Assembly: GCA_003450655.1 (NCBI GenBank)
Contig: DMFG01000099.1
Span: 1 to 7,630, forward strand
Length of the DNA stretch: 7,630 bases
Source: Coxiellaceae bacterium
GTDB lineage: Bacteria; Pseudomonadota; Gammaproteobacteria; Coxiellales; Coxiellaceae
Direction: 5' to 3'
Under the pieces are notes generated by a model. The model was given only the letters and a program-made list of their open reading frames with translations, ran no database searches and was not told the origin of the DNA. Within the stretch, counting starts at the first letter, position 1; each line of letters begins with the position of its first letter. Both the position numbers and the translations under genes were made by a program. Of this stretch, positions 1 through 5,838 are shown piece after piece.

Positions 1-1508
1 CCTCACACTTTATCTTGTTCGGACTCATTATTATTGCTGGTGCCTGGTTTACTTACTGGGTCTGCCAACGTTCTTTTTTTCTCATTGCACTCTATGCTCA
101 CCATGTCGTGCGTTATACTTGGAACTGGCTGAAAGATCATCATAGCACTCACTGGTTCACCACTTTTTTATACAATGAAGAAGAGCCTAATGATAGCTCT
201 CAACTGATGAAATGCTTACTCAGTATCACACTGCTGTTTTTTTTCTGCATTCTATTCTTAAGACTCAACTTACACCACTCACTTGCTGCTGGACTCAACC
301 ATCCTGTCTACCACTTACTACAAAGCCTCAGATCACCGTGGCTTGACCATGTCATGATCATTATCACGGCCTTTGCTAACTCTAAATTCATTGCCCTCAT
401 TACTTTTATTACTTTAGTATTTCTAACCATCAAAAGACTCTGGCGCTTTATCTTTTATCTCATTGGCACCATGGCTATATCCACTGCGATCACTTATTTC
501 ATCAAAACAACTTACACCTCTTTGCGTCCTGATATCGTCTTACCCTTTTTGCATGAAAATTCGTTTCCTAGCGGCCATACCGTCATTAGTATTGCCTTCT
601 TCGGATTTACGGCTTTTATCACTCGCCAATGTTACCCACAATGGAAGAACAAACCCTACACCATCGCAAGCCTTATCATTGCTTTGATCATGATCTCACG
701 CCTATACCTTGGAGCTCATTGGTTTACCGATATCCTCGGCGGCTTTCTGCTGGGCTATGGTGTTTTATTAGGAAGCCTCGTGCTCTATCATCGCAAACCA
801 TACACATTCACAAAACCATCACCCTACTACTGGGGAGCAATGCTAACCATTACCCTAGTGATGATTCCAAGCATCTATATCCCAGTTCAATACACTAAAA
901 TTGCCAGTATTTATCAACCACAGCTCATTCACCAACAAACCACATCAACAGCTTGGTGGCAGCAACCACTGACAGAACTACCTATAGCTCGACTTAGTCG
1001 TTTTGGCAAACCCATACAACCCTTCAATATTCAATGGGCAGATCAACTAGACCGTATTAAATCGACGCTCATCACCAACGGCTGGGAAATATTAGATAGC
1101 CAGCAAGAAGCTCAAAAAGATCAATTACCCATGAGACTACGTCCTCAACGACTCTTCCCTCCTCTCCACCTTAATCGATCGCCAGTGCTATCAGCCGTCT
1201 ATCGAGACACTGATCACAAATTGATTGAACTGAACCTGTGGGAATCTAAGTTATCACTGAGCGACCTCAAGACACCTGTATGGATTGGCACGGTGAGTTT
1301 AAGCAACCCCAATAACCACCGACTCATTACAAAAATGAATGCTAATGCTGAATTTACTATTGATACCATGATTCACCAGTTAAATCTTTCACATATAAAG
1401 ACTCAACGAATCCAAGTGCCTGCGAGTGCCAGACCTCAATCACTCAACACATCCCATTGGGATGGCATGATTCTTATCATACAACCATCCTCACCAAAAC
1501 AAGACTAA
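1..1508 (+). CDS. PAP2-family lipid phosphatase with LssY C-terminal domain, 5' end outside window
   Basis: Membrane phosphatase that probably removes phosphate from a lipid phosphate or isoprenoid pyrophosphate on the outer face of the inner membrane. The frame is open to the window edge (first full codon at base 3). The TTG at 15 is only the first possible start inside the window, so I treat the gene as truncated. Numbering from that TTG, the PAP2 triad is complete: K164-x6-R171-P172, P185-S186-G187-H188, and S228-R229-x5-H235-x3-D239. Hydrophobic segments lie near 2-16, 66-86, 110-135, 141-163, 189-206, 215-230, 240-258 and 270-290. Residues about 300-490 are soluble and match the LssY C-terminal pattern (RLFPPLHLNRSP, LNLWES, PVWIGTV). 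In related proteins a DedA/SNARE-associated domain precedes PAP2. The first segment here could be its last helix, which is inference. The PAP2 call is firm; the substrate is unknown. Confidence 0.9.
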   Translation, partial: SHFILFGLIIIAGAWFTYWVCQRSFFLIALYAHHVVRYTWNWLKDHHSTHWFTTFLYNEEEPNDSSQLMKCLLSITLLFFFCILFLRLNLHHSLAAGLNHPVYHLLQSLRSPWLDHVMIIITAFANSKFIALITFITLVFLTIKRLWRFIFYLIGTMAISTAITYFIKTTYTSLRPDIVLPFLHENSFPSGHTVISIAFFGFTAFITRQCYPQWKNKPYTIASLIIALIMISRLYLGAHWFTDILGGFLLGYGVLLGSLVLYHRKPYTFTKPSPYYWGAMLTITLVMIPSIYIPVQYTKIASIYQPQLIHQQTTSTAWWQQPLTELPIARLSRFGKPIQPFNIQWADQLDRIKSTLITNGWEILDSQQEAQKDQLPMRLRPQRLFPPLHLNRSPVLSAVYRDTDHKLIELNLWESKLSLSDLKTPVWIGTVSLSNPNNHRLITKMNANAEFTIDTMIHQLNLSHIKTQRIQVPASARPQSLNTSHWDGMILIIQPSSPKQD

Positions 1509-1514
1509 CCGTGA

Positions 1515-2192
1515 ATGAGCACGCAATTTGATGCATCTCAATTAAAATCGTGGAACACCTTCCAATCAACTGCATTAATGCTATGGGGAATAATAGGCAC
1601 GACCCATCACGCACTGAACTTAGATCATAGTAATAATCGATATCTTGATTTTATAAATAGCACAGTGTGCCCTGCCTTCATGTTAGCCGCATGCACGGGC
1701 ATTAACTACATCTTATATCACCATAAACCCAATGCATTTTCCCACAGTGCAGACTTAATACCCTCACTATGGAGTTGCAGTATCATTGCACACATTATAG
1801 ATAACCACTCACCGTGGAAAAAAATGAATGGCGCATCGTGGATGGCTGGCGTTCTCGGATCTATATTAATGATTAAAGAAAACTCACTAACATATAATAC
1901 AACACCAGGAATGCTTGCCGGTCTTGCATTTTCAATCAAACTAATCATCGATATTGCTACTGATATCACGCAAGAGGATTCTAATAGAACCCTTCCCATC
2001 ATTGGCTCTTCTGCTATTTTTATGACAGGGGTTTTTTCAGGAATCCAATGCTACAAAACGCATTATGCAAACAATGCCACCATAGCGTCCGAGATTAATG
2101 ACAGTATAGAGATCAAGCGTTCCTGTTTGACACCCTCTCTTGCTGATAACGATCTTGAGGAAACAAAACAAGCATCAATACACCCGCTATAA
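1515..2192 (+). CDS. Hypothetical six-helix membrane protein
   Basis: I do not recognise this 225-residue protein. It is rich in hydrophobic stretches, with about six possible membrane segments near residues 17-34, 49-68, 81-95, 107-121, 132-150 and 160-180. A polar, charged C-terminal tail (about 181-225) follows. His is common between and in the helices (H31, H32, H69, H70, H76, H92, H98), which could mean metal or heme binding but shows no named motif. The ATG lies 6 bases after the stop of the PAP2 gene and has no clear ribosome binding site, so it is probably co-transcribed and translationally coupled. Its last 80 bases overlap the 3' end of the opposing transporter gene. The long open frame and sensible membrane topology support a real gene; function is unknown. 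Confidence 0.7.
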   Translation: MSTQFDASQLKSWNTFQSTALMLWGIIGTTHHALNLDHSNNRYLDFINSTVCPAFMLAACTGINYILYHHKPNAFSHSADLIPSLWSCSIIAHIIDNHSPWKKMNGASWMAGVLGSILMIKENSLTYNTTPGMLAGLAFSIKLIIDIATDITQEDSNRTLPIIGSSAIFMTGVFSGIQCYKTHYANNATIASEINDSIEIKRSCLTPSLADNDLEETKQASIHPL

Positions 2193-3036
2193 TGATGCAC
2201 CCCATGCCACACCAGCTAAGCGCTGATGGTACATGCTTCCAGACCATCCAATCGAGTAACAAACCAAACAGCGTAGTCGCATAAATAAAAGGTCCCGTTA
2301 ATCGAACAGGAGCATATCGCGTACAAGCCACAGAGAAATATAAATAGAGATAACCTAATACGCCTACGCCTATCAAATAGCCGATTAAAGATAGACTGAA
2401 GTGGAACGGATGCCAGTGATAGGCACAAAAAAGCGCGCTAAAAACAGTACCCACAGTGAAATCATAAAATACCGTTCGATAGGTCGGCTCTGTATATGAC
2501 AACAGACGTGTTATAAAAATGACAACCGCAGAACCTATGCCTGCGAATAATCCATAAACGGCAGGCAGAGAAAAAATATCCGAGCCAGGTCGAACAATAA
2601 TCACTATCCCTAAAAAACCCAAGCTCATTGCCCACCATAATTGACGATAAAAACGAATCCCTTTCCATAGATAAGCGATCAAAGGAATAAAGAAGGGTGA
2701 CGTAGAAAATAAGACCGTTGCTGTCGCTAAACTTAAAAATTGTGTTGCTATGAAAAAAGCCAATAATACCACACAACCTAACAGTGATCGGACTATTTGC
2801 ATAACCCAACGCGTTGATTTCAGCGATTCGAACCACCCCACAGAGGAGGGTTTCTGCCACGATAACATGACACAACACAGCAACCAACTCACAGCAAATC
2901 GAACCAATAGCACAACAGTGATTGGGGCTGTGTCTGATGATAACTTGACAAACATAGCCATCATAGCACTAGCCAAACAAGCCAATAACGCAAGCATGAT
3001 AGCCTTTCCGCGTTGCTCTGGTATTAATTGAGACAT
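2113..3036 (-). CDS. DMT superfamily (EamA-type) permease
   Basis: A 307-residue inner-membrane carrier of the drug/metabolite transporter superfamily, made of two EamA repeats of five helices. Ten hydrophobic segments can be placed (from the ATG at 3036: about 13-31, 39-58, 79-96, 102-123, 132-148, 158-178, 186-205, 215-235, 245-264 and 271-291). The sequence GIVIIVRPG at the end of the first repeat is typical of EamA proteins, and the length fits the family. The substrate cannot be read from the sequence; relatives in intracellular bacteria include S-adenosylmethionine and other metabolite carriers. I prefer the ATG at 3036 to the one at 3042. GGAG is 7 bases before the former and only 1 base before the latter. 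The gene has its own candidate promoter and its 3' end overlaps the convergent gene. Confidence 0.88.
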   Translation of the reverse strand: MSQLIPEQRGKAIMLALLACLASAMMAMFVKLSSDTAPITVVLLVRFAVSWLLCCVMLSWQKPSSVGWFESLKSTRWVMQIVRSLLGCVVLLAFFIATQFLSLATATVLFSTSPFFIPLIAYLWKGIRFYRQLWWAMSLGFLGIVIIVRPGSDIFSLPAVYGLFAGIGSAVVIFITRLLSYTEPTYRTVFYDFTVGTVFSALFCAYHWHPFHFSLSLIGYLIGVGVLGYLYLYFSVACTRYAPVRLTGPFIYATTLFGLLLDWMVWKHVPSALSWCGMGCIIIAGVLMLVLFPQDRYQQERVSNRNA

Positions 3037-3043
3037 ACCCATA

Positions 3044-3050
3044 CTCCACC
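3044..3050 (-). promoter_or_regulatory. Ribosome binding site that decides the DMT permease start
   Basis: On the minus strand the sequence GGTGGAG sits before two in-frame ATG codons (3042 and 3036). The GGAG core is 7 bases from the ATG at 3036 but only 1 base from the ATG at 3042, so the downstream ATG is the likely start and the first two codons of the longer frame are probably leader. Confidence 0.6.
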
Positions 3051-3097
3051 GATTACATTAAGAACGCTCAAGCGCTCACTGTTTATGAACCAATAAG

Positions 3098-3126
3098 AAG
3101 ATAGGTTGAAACTTTAATAAGATCAA
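3098..3126 (-). promoter_or_regulatory. Candidate sigma-70 promoter of the DMT permease gene
   Basis: On the minus strand, TTGATC (bases 3121-3126, 4 of 6 to the -35 consensus) is followed after exactly 17 bases by TATCTT (3098-3103, 4 of 6 to the -10 consensus). This would start transcription near 3091, about 55 bases before the preferred ATG. The placement in the gap between the U-box gene and the permease gene fits. Both hexamers are imperfect, so this is a prediction. Confidence 0.4.
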
Positions 3127-3155
3127 GCACAAATAGGAACCTACTCATCATTACC

Positions 3156-3171
3156 TAACAATAGATTGTTA
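3156..3171. repeat. 16-bp inverted repeat across the stop codon of the U-box gene
   Basis: TAACAAT (3156-3162) and ATTGTTA (3165-3171) form a perfect 7-bp dyad with a 2-base centre, and the TAA stop of the U-box gene lies in the right arm. No T-run follows in either direction, so it is not a standard terminator. It may be chance in A+T-rich DNA. Confidence 0.3.
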
Positions 3172-5469
3172 TGATAATGTAGGCTTGGGTGTTGTTGGCA
3201 AACTCAACGGAGTGACGCCGCTAGAAGTTACTGATGGTGGTTTTACTGTGGTTTTAGCGCGAACTTCTGGTTTAGGTAATGCTTCAGTAAACTTTGGAAA
3301 ATCACTTTTTGATGAAGATGCAACTCGCTTATCTTTATTTAATCCATCAAGTATTCCCTGCTCCTGATCAAACCACGGCTGCCGGTCGGGTAACGCGTTC
3401 GTTGGTCTTGTTTTTGGCTTAATAGCTTTTGATTCAGTAGCGATCTCTTCAGGTTTTTTAGTAGCGATCTCTTCAGGTTTGTTAGGCGAATAGTTTTCAT
3501 AGCAAGCATTCTTTGCACTCTCTAAGCGTTGGTTACGAAACCCTAATCCATCCTTAACAGACTCCACAATGGTTTTCTGTCGCAATATATTTCCTGCACC
3601 CTCCATCTCTATCGATGGTGCTGCCTGATGAGCTGATGACCCTTTGGCCGGGGTTATTGATTGGCTCGACTGCGAACTAGACGAGGGCTTTGGTTGCGGT
3701 GCAGAAGGTGATTGTGACAATGGATCTTTTGCTAATAATGCGTCCTCTTTCCACTTCTTTTCCCAGCTCTTTTTTATGTCATCATTAGTTGGTCTTTGTG
3801 ATTTTTGTGGTTCTGAATTTAAAACCTGACTCCTCTGATTAGTTGTACCCACCCCCTGTTCAGCTTGAGGTGTCTGAGCATCGTGCAATTTTTTCTCTAC
3901 TGCCTCCAGTCTTTTTAATTTTCTTAGTTCACTTTCATTGGAATCTTTAGATTCAGTCGTCGGAGGTAATGGCGTAGTTGATGCATGATCAAGTTGACGA
4001 GAATTTTCAGGAGTGTCATGAGGTGCATTCGATTCTGAGGGAATAGGTCTAGGGGTGCGTTGATCTTTTCGCCATTCCTGGACTTTTCGATGCATCTCCT
4101 CTCTTTCAGCCACTAAGTCTTTCTCGGTCTTTGGAGTCTCTGATGCAGTTGCCTGTTGTTTAGCCATATCGGCTTTTAAAGACGCCTGGTAAGCTTCATC
4201 TTGCTGTTCTCGTAATTGTTGTCGTTCTTCTGGCGTCTCTTTATGACTTTCAGCCCCCTTTGATAAAGTCGCCTCCTTTTCTTGGAATGGCTCTGCTTTG
4301 TCAGTATTTGAGGATTTTTCCTTTTCTTGATCTGCTTGCAAGGACTCCTGATAAGCTTTATCTTGCGCATCTCGAAGAGCTTGACGTTCTTTTTCTTTAT
4401 TCGCTTTTACCATTAACTGTTGAGTTTCTTCTACCGTTAATAGCCCCTTGAGTTCCTTCCTAGATATAGGTGATTGACCTTTTGCAAGATTTCCAGCCAA
4501 CCATCCCTCTATTGATGATTTTTCATAAATATAACCATCACTCGCCAAAACAGGATTTTTAATAGGTTCACGACTAATAAGACAATTTTCATTGAGATTA
4601 CGTATCTTCGTCGGGTCAGTTCTATATTGGCTTGCTTCTGCGTCACCATCCCACGATTCTGAAACCAAAGCATCGTGATTATTTGCAAACTGATATCGAC
4701 CGAAACGAGATTGAACAGTTAAGCAATCATTATCGACTTTGGCATGGCTCAAGGCTGAACGCACGCCAGCCCTTCCTTCTGCAGAGATCTTATCAACATC
4801 CTTAATGTTTAATCTAAATTTCTTATTGGAGGATCCCATGACCTCAAAAGCTCGAGAATATTGATCTATACGTGTATTTTCCCACGGTGTTGTACTCTCC
4901 AAGTGCTCAGGTTTCATGCCATTAATTTGCAGCCCCGAAATAGCCCCTGGATGGTCATTTCGATGAGAGATACGGTAATCACCTATGTGTTGCACATGAT
5001 GGTTACCCACATCACGCTGATGAACCTGTAACAAACTAGTCGTGGCACCAGAAAGTGACTCATTAGCCATTGACTGAAGAGTAGGTTCAAAAGGTGTTTT
5101 GTCATCATCTTCTTTGGCATTAACCAACACCTGCACATACACTCCTAAAGATGACTCTTGGAGATCTTCATAGTATTTCTCCAAATAAAAAAGCAACGCC
5201 TTATCATGCTGACTCGTAGTGTTTTCGTACAACATAGGAGATAGAGACTCAGCATCTTCCAGGTCAATTTGATCCTCTTGTAGATGACTCAGTTGCTGCT
5301 CGAGATCTTTCGTATGCCTTTGCTCTTTTTGAGCTTCAAAAATTTCATCCTCTTTTTTAAACTGCTTTTTTTCCTCATCCAGTTTCTGAATATCTTGCTT
5401 TTCTCGATCAATCAACGCCGCTTCCATTGCGCGTTGAGTCAATGTTTCTTCAGGGTGGCTCATACTCAT
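3169..5469 (-). CDS. U-box protein with duplicated FAF1/FAF2-like helix; candidate ubiquitin-pathway effector
   Basis: A 766-residue hydrophilic protein with no signal peptide or membrane segment. Order: a charged helical, probably coiled-coil region (about 5-75); an unrecognised domain (about 80-290); a U-box (291-354) with C296, N305-P306-V307, D311-G312, Y315-E316, I320, W323-L324 and S333-P334-I335; two copies of a 23-residue helix (361-383, 415-437); more charged helix (about 445-470); and a Pro/Ser/Thr/Gln-rich tail. U-boxes fold like RING domains without zinc and recruit E2 enzymes, so this is probably a ubiquitin ligase acting in a eukaryotic host. That role is inference. The start is supported by AAAGAG 7 bases before the ATG; a second ATG lies two codons on. 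No U-box-independent catalytic domain or UBX domain is visible. The C-terminus is polar and ends TLS, which neither proves nor excludes type IV secretion. Confidence 0.88.
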   Translation of the reverse strand: MSMSHPEETLTQRAMEAALIDREKQDIQKLDEEKKQFKKEDEIFEAQKEQRHTKDLEQQLSHLQEDQIDLEDAESLSPMLYENTTSQHDKALLFYLEKYYEDLQESSLGVYVQVLVNAKEDDDKTPFEPTLQSMANESLSGATTSLLQVHQRDVGNHHVQHIGDYRISHRNDHPGAISGLQINGMKPEHLESTTPWENTRIDQYSRAFEVMGSSNKKFRLNIKDVDKISAEGRAGVRSALSHAKVDNDCLTVQSRFGRYQFANNHDALVSESWDGDAEASQYRTDPTKIRNLNENCLISREPIKNPVLASDGYIYEKSSIEGWLAGNLAKGQSPISRKELKGLLTVEETQQLMVKANKEKERQALRDAQDKAYQESLQADQEKEKSSNTDKAEPFQEKEATLSKGAESHKETPEERQQLREQQDEAYQASLKADMAKQQATASETPKTEKDLVAEREEMHRKVQEWRKDQRTPRPIPSESNAPHDTPENSRQLDHASTTPLPPTTESKDSNESELRKLKRLEAVEKKLHDAQTPQAEQGVGTTNQRSQVLNSEPQKSQRPTNDDIKKSWEKKWKEDALLAKDPLSQSPSAPQPKPSSSSQSSQSITPAKGSSAHQAAPSIEMEGAGNILRQKTIVESVKDGLGFRNQRLESAKNACYENYSPNKPEEIATKKPEEIATESKAIKPKTRPTNALPDRQPWFDQEQGILDGLNKDKRVASSSKSDFPKFTEALPKPEVRAKTTVKPPSVTSSGVTPLSLPTTPKPTLS
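3436..3483. repeat. 24-bp tandem direct repeat in the U-box gene tail
   Basis: Two adjacent 24-base units (3436-3459 and 3460-3483) differ at one base only. In the protein they encode KPEEIATK followed by KPEEIATE (about residues 664-679). The unit is a multiple of three, so copy number can change without a frameshift, and the near identity suggests a recent slippage duplication. Confidence 0.9.
4159..4227 (-). repeat. FAF-like helix, copy 2 (residues 415-437)
   Basis: Core LREQQDEAYQASLKADMAK, starting 54 residues after the start of copy 1. This copy is closer to the FAF2 segment as I recall it. The two copies also keep DNA similarity: a 19-base stretch at 4185-4203 matches 4347-4365 at 17 positions, which points to internal duplication and not convergence. 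Confidence 0.75.
4321..4389 (-). repeat. FAF-like helix, copy 1 (residues 361-383)
   Basis: Core LRDAQDKAYQESLQADQEK, directly after the U-box helix. It matches copy 2 at 15 of 23 positions (E, R, Q, L, R, Q, D, A, Y, Q, S, L, A, D, K). It also resembles the QQDEAY-x-ASL-x-AD segment before the UBX domain of human FAF2, a comparison made from memory. Confidence 0.75.
4408..4599 (-). other. U-box domain (residues 291-354 of the 766-residue protein)
   Basis: The stretch follows the U-box pattern: a first loop CLISREPIKNPV (canonical CPI-x-x-x-x-x-x-PV), the turn SDGYIYEKSSIEGWL (canonical G-x-TYE-x-x-x-I-x-x-WL), a second loop QSPISRKEL (canonical CP-x-T/S-x-x-x-L), then a helix (VEETQQLM). 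The Pro after the first Cys is Leu297, and the Cys of the second loop is Ser333. The second-loop Pro334, corresponding to an E2-contact Pro in CHIP-type U-boxes, is kept. E2 binding is therefore plausible. Confidence 0.85.
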
Positions 5470-5681
5470 CTCAAATCTCTTTGCATTTCACTTTCATCAT
5501 GTATTTTTTAAAAAAAATAATGATAACTCATCAAAACTGCGACCCATACTACTCATAAATACTTAAGGAAATATTAAATAAATAAAAAAATTTAATGCTT
5601 TCTTAATAATTATCGGCCAACAAACATGCATGAGAATAAAAAAAATTTACATAATACATTGAATATATGGATAAAAATAAA

Positions 5682-5707
5682 ACCTTAAAGATTAAAATAT
5701 TTAAGGT
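5682..5707. repeat. 26-bp dyad ACCTTAAA-N10-TTTAAGGT
   Basis: Perfect 8-base arms (5682-5689 and 5700-5707) around a 10-base spacer, about 210 bases before the U-box start codon. There is no adjoining T-run on either strand, so a regulator binding site is more likely than a terminator, but no protein can be named. Confidence 0.4.
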
Positions 5708-5736
5708 ACATTAAATCTTTTAATAATCCCTATTAA

Positions 5737-5780
5737 TGATCAATTTAAAGATTAAATCTCTTAATATTACATATTGATCA
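5737..5780. repeat. 44-bp dyad TGATCAAT-N28-ATTGATCA
   Basis: Perfect 8-base arms at 5737-5744 and 5773-5780, each containing the palindrome TGATCA. The palindrome centres are 36 bases apart. The dyad encloses one copy each of the 12-base and 17-base direct repeats. It could be a paired operator, but chance is not excluded in DNA this rich in A+T. Confidence 0.35.
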
Positions 5781-5838
5781 AAATTTATACTGAAAAAAAT
5801 CTTCTATCATACACCTAATAAGACACAGATGACCCACC

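Larger units (their letters stand above)
5470..5838. promoter_or_regulatory. A+T-rich intergenic region upstream of the U-box gene
   Basis: This 369-base gap lies between the start of the U-box gene and the stop of the next minus-strand gene. By hand count 62 of the 300 bases at 5521-5820 are G or C (about 21%), well below the flanking genes. It holds an exact 12-base direct repeat TTAAAGATTAAA (5685-5696, 5745-5756). A 17-base direct repeat TTAAATCTYTTAATAWT (5711-5727, 5752-5768) matches at 15 positions. Two wider dyads are also present. The U-box gene promoter must lie here or farther upstream, but no convincing -35/-10 pair stands out. No open frame of note was seen. Confidence 0.55.

Noticed and set aside
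463..898. Short open frames inside the PAP2 gene
   Set aside because: They are out-of-frame shadows with no ribosome binding site or protein features, while the overlapping frame has full catalytic motifs.
2216..2887. Other-frame open frames within the DMT permease gene
   Set aside because: The permease frame has ten sensible membrane helices and family motifs; the others are by-products of its composition.
3062..3077. GAACGCTCAAGCGCTC, an imperfect palindrome in the leader of the DMT permease gene
   Set aside because: The centre is only two bases and one arm base mismatches; there is no second signal to support a riboswitch or operator.
4159..4389. The A-x-x-x-S-L pattern in both FAF-like copies as a ubiquitin-interacting motif
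   Set aside because: The hydrophobic residue four positions before the Ala and the spacing of the acidic residue after the Ser do not fit the UIM consensus; the FAF1/FAF2 helix is a better explanation.
5760..5768. CTTAATATT, identical to one half of the PmrA box that controls Dot/Icm effectors in Legionella and Coxiella
   Set aside because: The second half-site is not present at the required 2-base spacing, the match is on the plus strand while the gene is on the minus strand, and such a string is easily found by chance in DNA with about 21% G+C.
5793..5799. Seven T residues on the minus strand about 40 bases after the 327-residue gene as a rho-independent terminator
   Set aside because: No stable G+C stem precedes it; the CCTACGTAGG palindrome at 5838-5847 overlaps the stop codon and lies too far from the T-run.
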